This document shows, in pieces, positions 24,998-33,074 of a stretch of DNA of 64,000 bases; within the stretch, counting starts at the first letter, position 1; each line of letters starts with the position of its first letter. The position numbers and the translations under genes were made by a program. Under the pieces are notes generated by a model. It saw nothing but the letters and a program-made list of their open reading frames with translations. It searched no databases and was not told where the DNA came from. The stretch is from DATJSJ01 sp035504175 (GTDB lineage: Bacteria > Pseudomonadota > Alphaproteobacteria > Acetobacterales > Acetobacteraceae). The DNA is taken from NCBI GenBank assembly GCA_035504175.1, contig DATJSJ010000231.1, positions 1-64,000 on the forward strand, read 5' to 3'.

Positions 24998-25021
24998 GCC
25001 GGCGGGGCAGCACCCGCCGGC
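24998..25021 (+). other. Stem-loop between binding-protein and permease genes
   Basis: Perfect 9-bp GC-rich arms (24998-25006 and 25013-25021) with a 6-nt loop, 20 nt after the binding-protein stop. Such hairpins between binding-protein and permease genes often protect the upstream mRNA and lower downstream expression. There is no T-run, so it is not a classical terminator. Confidence 0.55.
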
Positions 25022-25095
25022 TCGCGACCTTCTGCCTTCCAAGCCTGCCTGGGCGGGCAACCAGCCGGGCCGGGCCGATTCCGGTCCGGCTGGCG

Positions 25096-26244
25096 TTGCT
25101 CTATGCTGCCCCACCCTGCCAGGGAGCACAGCCGATTTCCGCATCTGCCATCCGTCCGACCGAAGGGCGACCGCACGACCATGGCGCGGCCGGCCGCCGT
25201 CGCCTGGGCCGCACCCTGATTCTGCTCGCCTCGCTCGGACTGATCGCCGTGGCGCTGCTGCAATGCCTGCACGCCGCCGGCGCCACTGCGGCAGGATTCG
25301 TCACCTGGCGGCCGGTGCTCTACGCCTATGTCGTGTGGGCGGTCGCGCTCGGCGCGGCACAGGTGCTGATCCGCGGCGAGGCCGGGCGACGGGCGCTGTT
25401 CGTGCTGCCGGCGGTGCTGTTCACCGTCGCCGTCGTGATCTTCCCGACCTTGTTCGGTTTCTACATCGCCTCGCTCGACTGGAACCTGAGTGCCACCGGG
25501 GGACCGCACTTCAACGACTTCGCCAATTTCGTGCAGCTCTTTCACGACTCGGATTACTGGAATGCGCTCTCCAACATGGTGTTCTACGTCGCCGCGGTGC
25601 TCGTCGAATACGCGATCGCCTTCGGCCTCGCGCTGCTGCTGACCGCCGAGATCCGCGCCCGCAAGTTCTTCCGGGTCGCCTTCCTGATGCCGTTCATGCT
25701 GAGCCCGGTCGCGGTGAGCTGGATGATCGGCAAGTCGCTGTTCGAATACCGCTTCGGCCCGGCCGCGAACCTCGCCCGCTTCCTCGGCTGGCAGACGCCG
25801 GCCTTCTTCGCCTATCCCTGGACCGCACGGCTCGGCATCGAGGCGATGGCGGCCTGGGTCGCCATCCCGTTCATCATGATCCTGCTGCTCGCCGGTCTGC
25901 AGGCGCTGCCGCGTGAAGTTCAGGAGGCCGCGCGCGTGGATGGCGCAAGCCCGTGGCAGTCCTTCTGGAAGGTGACCTTCCCGCTCATGCTCCCGGTCAG
26001 CGTCACCGCACTGCTGATCCGGATCATTTTCCAGCTCAAGCTCGCCGACATCGTGATCAACGTGACGTCCGGCGGCCCGGGCGGCGCCACCGACACGGTC
26101 TCCAGCTTCATCTACCGGGTCTACAGCGACCGGTCGAACGTCGGCTACGGCACCGCGCTCGCGATGTTCTATCTCGTCCTCATCATCATTTTCCTGACCA
26201 TCATGCTGCGCGTGGCGAACCGGTGGACACGGACCCTCGCGTGA
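25096..26244 (+). CDS. ABC sugar transporter permease, MalF/UgpA type
   Basis: Inner-membrane permease with about eight hydrophobic segments; the EAA loop that docks the ATPase is EAARVDGASPWQSFWKVTFP. The start is unclear: no in-frame ATG or GTG precedes the first TM helix. The annotated TTG at 25096 has no clear ribosome site. An in-frame ATT at 25135 lies 8 nt after a good AGGGAG (25121-25126) and would shorten the protein by 13 residues. The gene ends in a GTGA overlap with the second permease. It belongs to the importer operon beginning at 23296; no ATP-binding subunit is encoded nearby. Confidence 0.85.
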   Translation: MLYAAPPCQGAQPISASAIRPTEGRPHDHGAAGRRRLGRTLILLASLGLIAVALLQCLHAAGATAAGFVTWRPVLYAYVVWAVALGAAQVLIRGEAGRRALFVLPAVLFTVAVVIFPTLFGFYIASLDWNLSATGGPHFNDFANFVQLFHDSDYWNALSNMVFYVAAVLVEYAIAFGLALLLTAEIRARKFFRVAFLMPFMLSPVAVSWMIGKSLFEYRFGPAANLARFLGWQTPAFFAYPWTARLGIEAMAAWVAIPFIMILLLAGLQALPREVQEAARVDGASPWQSFWKVTFPLMLPVSVTALLIRIIFQLKLADIVINVTSGGPGGATDTVSSFIYRVYSDRSNVGYGTALAMFYLVLIIIFLTIMLRVANRWTRTLA

Positions 26245-27203
26245 GCCCATCCGCACCCGGAGACGGCACCGCGATCGGCGCACTCTCCGCGCCGCCGGGA
26301 ACCCACCGCAGCGTTCTCGCATCGCGCCACGCGGCGCGGCGGGCCGGCGGTCGCGTGCTGATCTACGCCGCACTGATCGCCTGGGCCTTCATCTGCCTGT
26401 TCCCGATCTACTGGACCGTCACGACGTCGATGAAATCGGCGGCGGACGTGACGCAGGGACACCTCATCCCCTGGCTCGACTTTCAGCCGAGCTGGAAGGG
26501 CTGGCGCTCGCTCGGCCTCTCGCCGGATACGATCTTCGAAATCTCCGATCCGCGGAACGAATTCCTCAGCCGCTTCGCCAACAGCGTGATCATCGCCGGC
26601 GGCGCCTCCTGTCTCGCACTGTTCCTCGGCTCGATCGCCGCCTACGGACTGAGCCGCTTCCGCTACCGCTTCGGTTGGATGCGCAACAGCGACATCCTGT
26701 TCTTCTTCATCTCGCAGCTCATCCTGCCACCGGTCGTGCTCGCCCTGCCGTTCCTGGTGCTGTACAAGGAACTGGCACTGCTCGACACACGCGTCGGCAT
26801 GGTCCTGATCTACACCCTCACCGTGCTGCCGATCGTGATCTGGATCATGCGTGACCAGTTCAACGCCATTCCGGTCGAGCTCGACGAAGCCGCACTGGTC
26901 GACGGGCTCTCCTCCTGGGGCGCCTTCCTGCGCATCGTGCTCCCGATCGCACTTCCCGGCATGGTCGCCGCCTTCATCCTGTCGCTGGTGCTGACCTGGA
27001 ACGAGTACTTCTTCGCCGCGCTGCTGACTGCGACGAATGCCAAAACGCTGCCCGTGATGGTGGCGAGCCAGACCGGCTCGCAGGGGATCGACTGGTGGTC
27101 AATGGCGGCGCTGTCGACCGCAGCCATCGCGCCGCTGGTGATCGTCGGGATCGTGCTGGAGCGGTATATCGTCAAGGGGTTGGCGACTGGGGCGGTCAAA
27201 TAA
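26241..27203 (+). CDS. ABC sugar transporter permease, MalG/UgpE type
   Basis: Second permease of the importer, 320 residues with about six TM helices and the EAA motif EAALVDGLSSWGAFLRIVLPIALPG in the last third, as expected for the MalG-type partner. The GTG at 26241 overlaps the preceding stop (GTGA) and gives a normal cytoplasmic N-terminus before the first helix at about residue 40. It is the last plus-strand gene of the operon and converges on pfkB with a GC-rich double hairpin between them. A shared MsmK/UgpC-type ATPase encoded elsewhere would be needed for function (inference). Confidence 0.9.
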   Translation: MSPSAPGDGTAIGALSAPPGTHRSVLASRHAARRAGGRVLIYAALIAWAFICLFPIYWTVTTSMKSAADVTQGHLIPWLDFQPSWKGWRSLGLSPDTIFEISDPRNEFLSRFANSVIIAGGASCLALFLGSIAAYGLSRFRYRFGWMRNSDILFFFISQLILPPVVLALPFLVLYKELALLDTRVGMVLIYTLTVLPIVIWIMRDQFNAIPVELDEAALVDGLSSWGAFLRIVLPIALPGMVAAFILSLVLTWNEYFFAALLTATNAKTLPVMVASQTGSQGIDWWSMAALSTAAIAPLVIVGIVLERYIVKGLATGAVK

Positions 27204-27213
27204 GAGAGCAAGA

Positions 27214-27252
27214 GCGGGCTCCGCCCGCGCCCGCCAGGGGCTTCGCCCCTGG
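27214..27252. repeat. Double hairpin element (copy 1 of 3), probable bidirectional terminator
   Basis: Two perfect hairpins in tandem: GCGGGC/GCCCGC (27214-27228) and CCAGGGGC-TTC-GCCCCTGG (27234-27252). They lie in the 55-nt gap between converging permease and pfkB genes. The second core recurs at 37063-37181 and 62259-62273, so this is a dispersed genomic element rather than a unique terminator. Confidence 0.7.
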
Positions 27253-27258
27253 ACCCCT

Positions 27259-28197
27259 TCACTTGACGGAGTCGGCAACCAGGCTGCGGTAGAGGCTTTC
27301 CACGTCGGCGGCCCGGGTGCGAGCAGTGCCATACATCGTGACCGCCGCGGCGCCGGCGGCAACGCCGAGTGCCAGCGCGTCACGCTCAGCGAGCCCACGC
27401 GACAGGCCCAGCACCAGCCCGGCGAGGAAACTGTCGCCGGCGCCAACCGCACTCGCCGTCGCAACCGCCGGCGCCGGCATGCCAACGACACCCTGCGCCG
27501 TGGCCAGCATCGCCCCGTCCCGCCCGAGACTGAGCGCAATCATGCGCGCGGCACCGGCGTGGATCAGCCCTCCGACCGCGAGTTGCTGCGACGCCGCGTC
27601 GGGCACGCTGCGAGCGAGCAGGAACTCAAGCTCGCCCAGACTCAGCTTCAGCAGCGCCACATCCGGCCCGATCGCCGCGCGCAGCGCCGGACCGGACGTG
27701 TCGAGCACGAAACGCTGCCCGCGTCGCTCGCTGATCGCAGCGACACGGGCATAGAAATCCTCCGGCACGCCCCGCGGCAGGCTGCCGCTGGCGACGATCC
27801 ACGCCGCCTCGACCTCGGCCAGCGCGTCCAGCGCTGACTGCCACTCCGCCGGGCGCAGCTCCGGCCCCTCCGGCACGAAGCGATACTCCAACCCGCTGCC
27901 GCGATCATGCACGTTGAGACTGATGCGGCTGCGGCCGGCGATCGGTATCACCCGACGCGGCACGCCGGCCTCGTCCACCAGCTCCTCGATCAGCCGTCCC
28001 GTCACCCCGCCGGTCGCGATCAGCGCCAGCGCCTCGCCGCCGAGCGCATGGATCACCCGGGCGACGTTGATGCCGCCGCCGCCGGGATCCAGCCGCTCGT
28101 CGAAGGTACGGACCTTGTGCGTGGGCCGCACGGCCGCCGCGGTGCAGGCGAGGTCGACCGCCGGATTCAGCGTCAGCGTTGCGATGCGCGCAGTCAT
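27259..28197 (-). CDS. pfkB: 6-phosphofructokinase, PfkB (Pfk-2) family
   Basis: Ribokinase-fold sugar kinase predicted to phosphorylate fructose-6-phosphate (glycolysis). The 312-residue product closely tracks E. coli PfkB along its length: TLTLNPAVD at the N-terminus, the substrate loop DPGGGGINVAR (around 38-48), SGSLPRGVP, and the anion-hole/catalytic motif VGAGDSFLAG near 250. Fructose-1-phosphate or tagatose-6-phosphate kinases are the alternatives within the family. The ATG at 28197 with a GAGG site was preferred over a GTG at 28206. It follows ppsA by about 10 nt on the same strand, so both are probably transcribed from the FixK-box promoter upstream of ppsA. Confidence 0.87.
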   Translation of the reverse strand: MTARIATLTLNPAVDLACTAAAVRPTHKVRTFDERLDPGGGGINVARVIHALGGEALALIATGGVTGRLIEELVDEAGVPRRVIPIAGRSRISLNVHDRGSGLEYRFVPEGPELRPAEWQSALDALAEVEAAWIVASGSLPRGVPEDFYARVAAISERRGQRFVLDTSGPALRAAIGPDVALLKLSLGELEFLLARSVPDAASQQLAVGGLIHAGAARMIALSLGRDGAMLATAQGVVGMPAPAVATASAVGAGDSFLAGLVLGLSRGLAERDALALGVAAGAAAVTMYGTARTRAADVESLYRSLVADSVK

Positions 28198-28207
28198 CCG
28201 CCGCACC

Positions 28208-30640
28208 TCAGGCGTTGGCGTCGACGAGCGCCCGCTCTCGCGACGCCTCTTCGGCCTCCCGCACCACCTCGATCGTGCGCAGCAGGCTCGACGGATTCAC
28301 GCTGATCGAGTCGATGCCGAGCCGCGCCAGCAGCCGCGCGATCTCCGGGTAGCTCGCCGGCGCCTCGCCGCAAATGCCGACCTTGCGCCGGTTGCGCAGC
28401 GCCCCGTCGATCGCCATCCGCAGCATTTCCAGCATGCCGGGATCGCGCTCGTCGAAATCGAACGCGACGATGTCGGAATCGCGGTCGACGCCGAGCGCGA
28501 GCTGCGTCAGATCGTTCGAGCCGATCGAGAACCCGTCGAACACCGCGGCGAAGGCATCGGCCTGGATGACGTTGTTCGGGATCTCGCACATCACGTAGAC
28601 CTGCAGCCCGTCGCGACCGCGCTCGAGCCCGTGCTCGGCCATCGCCGCCAGCACGCGCCTCGCCTCGACCACGCGGCGGCAGAACGGCACCATGACGATC
28701 AGGTTGATGAGCCCCATCGGCCCGCGCACCCGCGCCAGCGCCTCGCATTCCAGCGCGAACCCCTCGGCGTAGGCCGGGTGGGCGTAGCGGGCGGCGCCGC
28801 GGAAGCCGAGCATCGGATTGGCCTCCTTCGGCTCGAACATCACGCCGCCCAGCAGCGCTGCATACTCGTTGGTCTTGAAGTCGGACAGCCGCACGATCAC
28901 CGGCTTCGGATAAAAGGCCGCGGCGATCGTGCCGATGCCCTCGGCGAGATTGCGGACGAAAAATTCACGCGGCGAGTCGAAGCCGGCGGTCCGCTCGGTG
29001 ATGCGCGCGCGATCCGCGGCATCGACCCGCTCCGGATGCACCAGCGCCATCGGATGAATGCCGATGTGCTCGCTGATGATGAATTCCATCCGCGCCAGAC
29101 CGACCCCGGCATTCGGCATCATCGCGGTGCGGAAGGCGAGGTCGGGATTGCCGAGATTGACCATGATGGCGGTCCGCGGCAGCGTCAGCGTACCGGCATC
29201 GAGCTCGGTCACGTCGAACGGCAGCGTACCGTCATACACCGCACCGATCTCGCCGCCGGCGCAGGAGACGGTGACCGCCTGGCCGCTGCGCAGCAGCTCG
29301 GTCGCATGGCCAGTGCCGACCACGGCCGGCACGCCGAGCTCGCGGGCGACGATCGCCGCATGGCAGGTGCGACCGCCATGGTCGGTGATGATCGCCGCGG
29401 CGGTCTTCATCACCGGCTCCCAGTCCGGGCTGGTCGAGGGCGCGACCAGCACCTCGCCGGGGCGGAAGGCGGCGAGATCGGCGGCCGCGGCGATCACCCG
29501 CACCGTCCCGGCGCCGATCTTCTCGCCGACCGCCCGCCCGCGCGTCAGCACCGCGCCCTCGCCGCGCAGCGTGTAGGTCTCGAGCTTCGCCGCGGAGCGA
29601 CGCGAGGCGACTGTCTCCGGCCGCGCCTGCACGATGTAGAGCGCGCCGTCCTCGGCATCCTTCGCCCATTCGATGTCCATCGGCTGGCGATGGCCGGCAT
29701 GGGCGGAGTAGTGATCCTCGATCGCCATCGCCTGGCCGGCGAGCGTCAGCACCTCCTCGTCGGTCAGGCAATAGCGGGCGCGCAGGTCCGGCGGCGTCGG
29801 CGCATCGCGCGTGGTTGATCCGAAATGCCCCGGCGCCAGCTCCATGGTAAGCTGCTTCTCGCCGCGCTCGCGGCGCAGCACGGCGCGATGCCCGCTTCGG
29901 TAGGACGGCTTGTGCACGGTGAACTCGTCGGGATCGACCTTGCCCTGCACGATGTTCTCGCCGAGCCCGTAGATGCCGGTGACGAACACCACGTCGCGGA
30001 AGCCGGATTCGGTGTCGAGCGTGAAGATCACGCCGCTCGCGGCGCGGTCGGAGCGGACCATCTTCATGACGCCGACCGAAAGCGCCACCTTGAAATGGTC
30101 GAAGCCGTTGTTGACGCGGTAGACGATCGCCCGGTCGGTGAACAGCGAGGCGAAGCAGCGGCGGCAGGCCTCGAACAGATCCTCGGCGCCGGTGATGTTG
30201 AGATAGCTGTCGTGCTGGCCGGCAAAGCTCGCGGTCGGCAGGTCCTCGGCCGTCGCGGAGCTGCGCACCACGACGGCGACTCCGGCACCGTACTCCGCCT
30301 CGAGCCGGCGATAGGCGCCGGCCACGACCTCCCGCAGCGCGTCGCCGCCGGTCGCGGCATAGACGAGTGCACGCGCCTCAGCCGCGCGCTCCGCCAGCAG
30401 CGCGACATCGGTGACGTCGAGCCCGTCGAGCAGCGCACGCAGCTTCGCATCCGCGCCCGCTCCCTCCACGGCGTCGCGATAAGCCTCGGCCGTCAGGGCG
30501 AAGCCGTTCGGCACGCGCACGCCGCTGGCGCGCAGGGCGCAGTAGAGCTCTCCGAGCGAGGCGTTCTTGCCGCCCACCAGTGGCACGTCGTCGAGGCCGA
30601 TGCTGTCGAACCAGCGGAGAAGCCCGGTGCTCGTGCTCAT
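28208..30640 (-). CDS. ppsA: Phosphoenolpyruvate synthase
   Basis: Converts pyruvate, ATP and water to PEP, AMP and phosphate (gluconeogenesis). The 810-residue product has the N-terminal ATP-grasp half (LVGGKNASLGEL at 21-32; VVRSSATAEDLPTASFAGQ at 124-142). The swivelling phosphohistidine domain follows with GGRTCHAAIVARELG (His427), then a C-terminal TIM barrel with GSNDLTQLALGVDRDS and the closing CGEAPASYPE motif. Length is normal. The ATG at 30640 gives the family N-terminus; an upstream in-frame extension is not conserved-looking. A TTGAC-N4-ATCAA box ends 59 nt upstream, fitting FNR/FixK activation. It is followed by pfkB. Confidence 0.95.
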   Translation of the reverse strand: MSTSTGLLRWFDSIGLDDVPLVGGKNASLGELYCALRASGVRVPNGFALTAEAYRDAVEGAGADAKLRALLDGLDVTDVALLAERAAEARALVYAATGGDALREVVAGAYRRLEAEYGAGVAVVVRSSATAEDLPTASFAGQHDSYLNITGAEDLFEACRRCFASLFTDRAIVYRVNNGFDHFKVALSVGVMKMVRSDRAASGVIFTLDTESGFRDVVFVTGIYGLGENIVQGKVDPDEFTVHKPSYRSGHRAVLRRERGEKQLTMELAPGHFGSTTRDAPTPPDLRARYCLTDEEVLTLAGQAMAIEDHYSAHAGHRQPMDIEWAKDAEDGALYIVQARPETVASRRSAAKLETYTLRGEGAVLTRGRAVGEKIGAGTVRVIAAAADLAAFRPGEVLVAPSTSPDWEPVMKTAAAIITDHGGRTCHAAIVARELGVPAVVGTGHATELLRSGQAVTVSCAGGEIGAVYDGTLPFDVTELDAGTLTLPRTAIMVNLGNPDLAFRTAMMPNAGVGLARMEFIISEHIGIHPMALVHPERVDAADRARITERTAGFDSPREFFVRNLAEGIGTIAAAFYPKPVIVRLSDFKTNEYAALLGGVMFEPKEANPMLGFRGAARYAHPAYAEGFALECEALARVRGPMGLINLIVMVPFCRRVVEARRVLAAMAEHGLERGRDGLQVYVMCEIPNNVIQADAFAAVFDGFSIGSNDLTQLALGVDRDSDIVAFDFDERDPGMLEMLRMAIDGALRNRRKVGICGEAPASYPEIARLLARLGIDSISVNPSSLLRTIEVVREAEEASRERALVDANA

Positions 30641-30699
30641 GGCCTGACGCTTCGCTCCCATGGTGCGTGACATGGAAGGCGCCGAAGCTCCCCAGCGCA

Positions 30700-30713
30700 T
30701 TGACCTGCATCAA
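30700..30713 (-). promoter_or_regulatory. FNR/FixK-type box upstream of ppsA
   Basis: TTGACCTGCATCAA, one mismatch from TTGAT-N4-ATCAA. Placed at -41.5 it would give initiation near 30665 and a 25-nt leader to the ppsA ATG at 30640. It is one of two boxes in the ppsA/fructokinase divergent region. Confidence 0.7.
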
Positions 30714-30747
30714 GCCCGCATCGGTGCGGATGCCGTGCCGGTCGGGA

Positions 30748-30761
30748 TTGATCTGGATCAG
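30748..30761 (+). promoter_or_regulatory. FNR/FixK-type box upstream of the fructokinase gene
   Basis: TTGATCTGGATCAG, one mismatch from the palindrome. Placed at -41.5 it would start transcription near 30796, giving a 16-nt leader to the GTG at 30812. The two divergent genes therefore each appear to have their own box. Confidence 0.7.
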
Positions 30762-30811
30762 CGCCAGCCTGCCCGATCCGGGATCAACTGTGCGATCGGG
30801 AGAGCGCAGAC

Positions 30812-31714
30812 GTGGCATCGCACCGCATCGGCATCGACTTTGGCGGCAGCAAGATCGAGATCGCGGTTCTGGCGGCGGATTCGTCAATCCGGCTGCGACG
30901 TCGGGTGCCGACTCCCGCCACATACGCCGAGGCGATTGCCGCCGTCGCCACGCTGGTCGAGCAGGCGGAGCGCGAGGCGGGTACCGGGGTTTTGCCCGTC
31001 GGGATCGGATTGCCGGGCCGCATCGAGCCGGCGACCGGCCACGTCATCAGCGCCAATTGCCTGAGCGGCCAGCCGTTCCAGCGTCATGTCGAGGCGGCGC
31101 TCGGCCGGGCGGTGCGGCTTGCCAACGATGCGGACTGCTTCGCGCTCAGCGAAGCGACCGACGGCGCCGGCCAGGGCGCGCGATGCGTATTCGGCGCGGT
31201 GCTCGGCACCGGCTGCGGCGGCGGCGTGGTGATCGACGGCCGGCTGCTCGAAGGCTGCAATGGCGTCAGCGCCGAGTGGGGACACAACCCCTTTGCTTTC
31301 GAGGATCCGGAGGAGCTGCCCGGCCGGCTCTGCTGGTGTGGCCGTCGCGGCTGCAACGAGACCGTGCTGGCCGGCCCGGCCCTGGCCCGACTCTGCGACG
31401 GACCCGACGCGCATGACGCGACCGGCATCGCCCGGCGCGCGGCGCGAGGCGATCCGCGCGCGCAGGCGGCGCTCGAGCATCATGCTGCGCGCCTGGCACG
31501 CGCCCTGGGTCAGATCGTCAACCTGATCGATCCGGAGGTGATCGTGCTGGGCGGCGGCCTCTCCAACATGGAGCACCTCTACGCGCAGCTGCCGCTGCTG
31601 ATCGCGCCCTATGTGTTCGGCGGGCGTTCTGCCACGCGCATCCTGCGCAACCGGCACGGCGACAGCTCCGGCGTGCGCGGCGCGGCCTGGCTGTGGGGAT
31701 CTGCCGAGCCGTAG
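30812..31714 (+). CDS. mak: ROK-family fructokinase (Mak-like)
   Basis: Cytoplasmic ATP-dependent hexokinase, probably fructose to fructose-6-phosphate. The 300-residue product has the phosphate loop GIDFGGSKIEIAVL (7-20), catalytic D106 in LANDADCFALSEA, and the ROK zinc site H158 with C174-x-C176-x4-C181. The C-terminal HGDSSGVRGAAWLW matches E. coli Mak almost word for word, which argues for fructokinase over other ROK sugar kinases. Substrate is still an inference. The start is a GTG at 30812 with a GGGAGAG ribosome site. It is divergent from ppsA-pfkB and has its own FixK-type box. Confidence 0.85.
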   Translation: MASHRIGIDFGGSKIEIAVLAADSSIRLRRRVPTPATYAEAIAAVATLVEQAEREAGTGVLPVGIGLPGRIEPATGHVISANCLSGQPFQRHVEAALGRAVRLANDADCFALSEATDGAGQGARCVFGAVLGTGCGGGVVIDGRLLEGCNGVSAEWGHNPFAFEDPEELPGRLCWCGRRGCNETVLAGPALARLCDGPDAHDATGIARRAARGDPRAQAALEHHAARLARALGQIVNLIDPEVIVLGGGLSNMEHLYAQLPLLIAPYVFGGRSATRILRNRHGDSSGVRGAAWLWGSAEP

Positions 31715-31755
31715 GGCGGTTCGGACCGCCCATGTCGGGCCGGGCTGCGGCCCGA
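31714..31755 (+). terminator. Tandem hairpins after the fructokinase gene
   Basis: Immediately after the stop codon, GGGCGGT-TCGG-ACCGCCC (31714-31731) and TCGGGCCG-GGCTG-CGGCCCGA (31735-31755) form two perfect hairpins, the first with a stable TTCGG-type loop. A third small GCGCG/CGCGC stem lies at about 31757-31770. They sit between converging genes. Confidence 0.6.
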
Positions 31756-31898
31756 CGCGCGGAATCGCGCCGCTTCTATTCGCCAGGGCCGGGGATCAAA
31801 ACGCGATCGCCGGCGGCGGATTCATCGGACGCGGGAATCATCGGCCGAAGACAGACGACTGGACCGGCATCGCTCGGTACGGTCAGCGCGGGTCCGGT

Positions 31899-32603
31899 TC
31901 AGTGCATGAATTCGCAGCCGGCGACGCCGAGGGCGCGACGGTCCCGGATCGTCACGCGGGCGCGGTCGACCGTGATCGCGCCGCTGCGCCCGAAGCGGCC
32001 GAGGCCGCGGCAGACCGTCTCGACGGTCAGGCCGAGATAATCCGCCATGTCGGCACGGCCCATAGGCAGCTCGATCAGGGAGGTCGCATCGCTGCCGAGC
32101 CGCGTTGCCATCTCGAGCAGGAACGTGGCGATCCGCTCGGAGGCGGTCTTGCGGCCGAGCAGCACCAGCCGCTCGCGCCCGGCGCGCATCTGTGCCGCGA
32201 TCACCGCACGCAACCGCCGCGCAAAGCCTGCATCGCGATCCGCCAGCAGCTCGAGGCTGCGGCGGGGATAGCGGCGCAGCACCACCGGCGTCACCGCCTC
32301 GGCGGCGAAGTCGTAGGTGTCCAGCGCCTCCCAGCCGAACAGGGCACCGGCGAAGAGGAACTCGCCGACCTGGCGCCGGCCGTCATCCATCAGGCTGACG
32401 GTGCGCAGACAGCCGCTCAGCACGACATAGCAATAACCCGCCGGATCACCCTGGGCCACGATCTCCTCGTCGCGATCGGCGCGGATGGTGACGCCAAGCG
32501 GTTCGAGGGGCGCCAGCAAATGCGGCGCCGCGGCGGCACCCGGCGCCGGGAGCAGCGATGCCGGCGGTGGCGGCGCCGTCCTCGCCTGCATCGTGGCAAG
32601 CAT
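31899..32603 (-). CDS. fixK: Crp/Fnr-family regulator, FixK type
   Basis: Transcription factor predicted to activate microaerobic genes at TTGAT-N4-ATCAA boxes. The 234-residue product has a cyclic-nucleotide-fold N-terminal domain (about 25-140) and a winged helix whose recognition helix reads GLTVETVCRGL, with E195 and R199 in the positions that read the TTGAT half-site. The N-terminal Cys cluster that holds the Fe-S cluster in FNR is absent, so it should not sense O2 directly, which is the FixK situation. C198 lies within the recognition helix, where most relatives have Ser, and could confer redox sensitivity. The ATG has a strong GGAGG site 5 nt upstream. It is divergent from fixL with a FixJ-like motif upstream. 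Confidence 0.87.
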   Translation of the reverse strand: MLATMQARTAPPPPASLLPAPGAAAAPHLLAPLEPLGVTIRADRDEEIVAQGDPAGYCYVVLSGCLRTVSLMDDGRRQVGEFLFAGALFGWEALDTYDFAAEAVTPVVLRRYPRRSLELLADRDAGFARRLRAVIAAQMRAGRERLVLLGRKTASERIATFLLEMATRLGSDATSLIELPMGRADMADYLGLTVETVCRGLGRFGRSGAITVDRARVTIRDRRALGVAGCEFMH

Positions 32604-32678
32604 GCGATCCTCCGTTCCTCGACCCCGTTTCTGCCGCCGAGGATCGACCAGCCGCCGCCGTACCGGAATCCGACAGGT

Positions 32679-32699
32679 TTCGTACGAAGAACTACGTAT
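32679..32699 (-). promoter_or_regulatory. Candidate FixJ-binding site upstream of fixK
   Basis: On the minus strand ATACGTAG (32699-32692) differs by one base from the described FixJ core GTAMGTAG. A second, weaker copy, GTACGAAA, follows after 6 nt and forms part of the palindrome TTCGTACGAA (32679-32688). The site lies about 90 nt before the fixK ATG, a suitable place for an activator. Confidence 0.5.
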
Positions 32700-32925
32700 G
32701 CAGGGCTTTACGTCCGGGCCGGGACCTGGCGCTCGGCGACCGCGCGGTCCCCGCAGGGCGGCCGCCCAGGCCGGGTGATGCATCACGCGATGCAACCCCG
32801 GGGAAAAGATGCGGGGAAGGTGTCTGTCGACGGTCCCTCCCCGCGAGATTGTCACGGGCAGATGGGACGTGGGGCAGGGCATTGCCCGTGCTGCGGCACA
32901 GTGCTCGCCGCGCCGCCGCCGCGCA

Positions 32926-32939
32926 TTGATCTGTGTCAA
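32926..32939 (+). promoter_or_regulatory. FNR/FixK-type box in the fixK/fixL intergenic region
   Basis: TTGATCTGTGTCAA, one mismatch from TTGAT-N4-ATCAA. It lies 135 nt before the annotated fixL ATG and 323 nt before fixK, so it more likely acts on fixL (feedback by FixK). The 470-bp intergenic region otherwise holds only the FixJ-like site. Confidence 0.65.
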
Positions 32940-33074
32940 GCCGGGCGCTATCCGGGGGCAGGGCCGCGGTGCTCCGGTGCCGGCAGGGATCGGCGCCCGT
33001 CCCCGTGTCCGCCATTGAAGGTCCGCCCGGTTTTGCCGCTTCCTCCCAACGATTCCGACGAAACGATCGCGCCG

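Noticed and set aside
23014..26373. Minus-strand open frame of 1119 codons antisense to the ABC importer genes
   Set aside because: No recognisable domain, and it covers a Tat-signal binding protein and permeases with canonical motifs.
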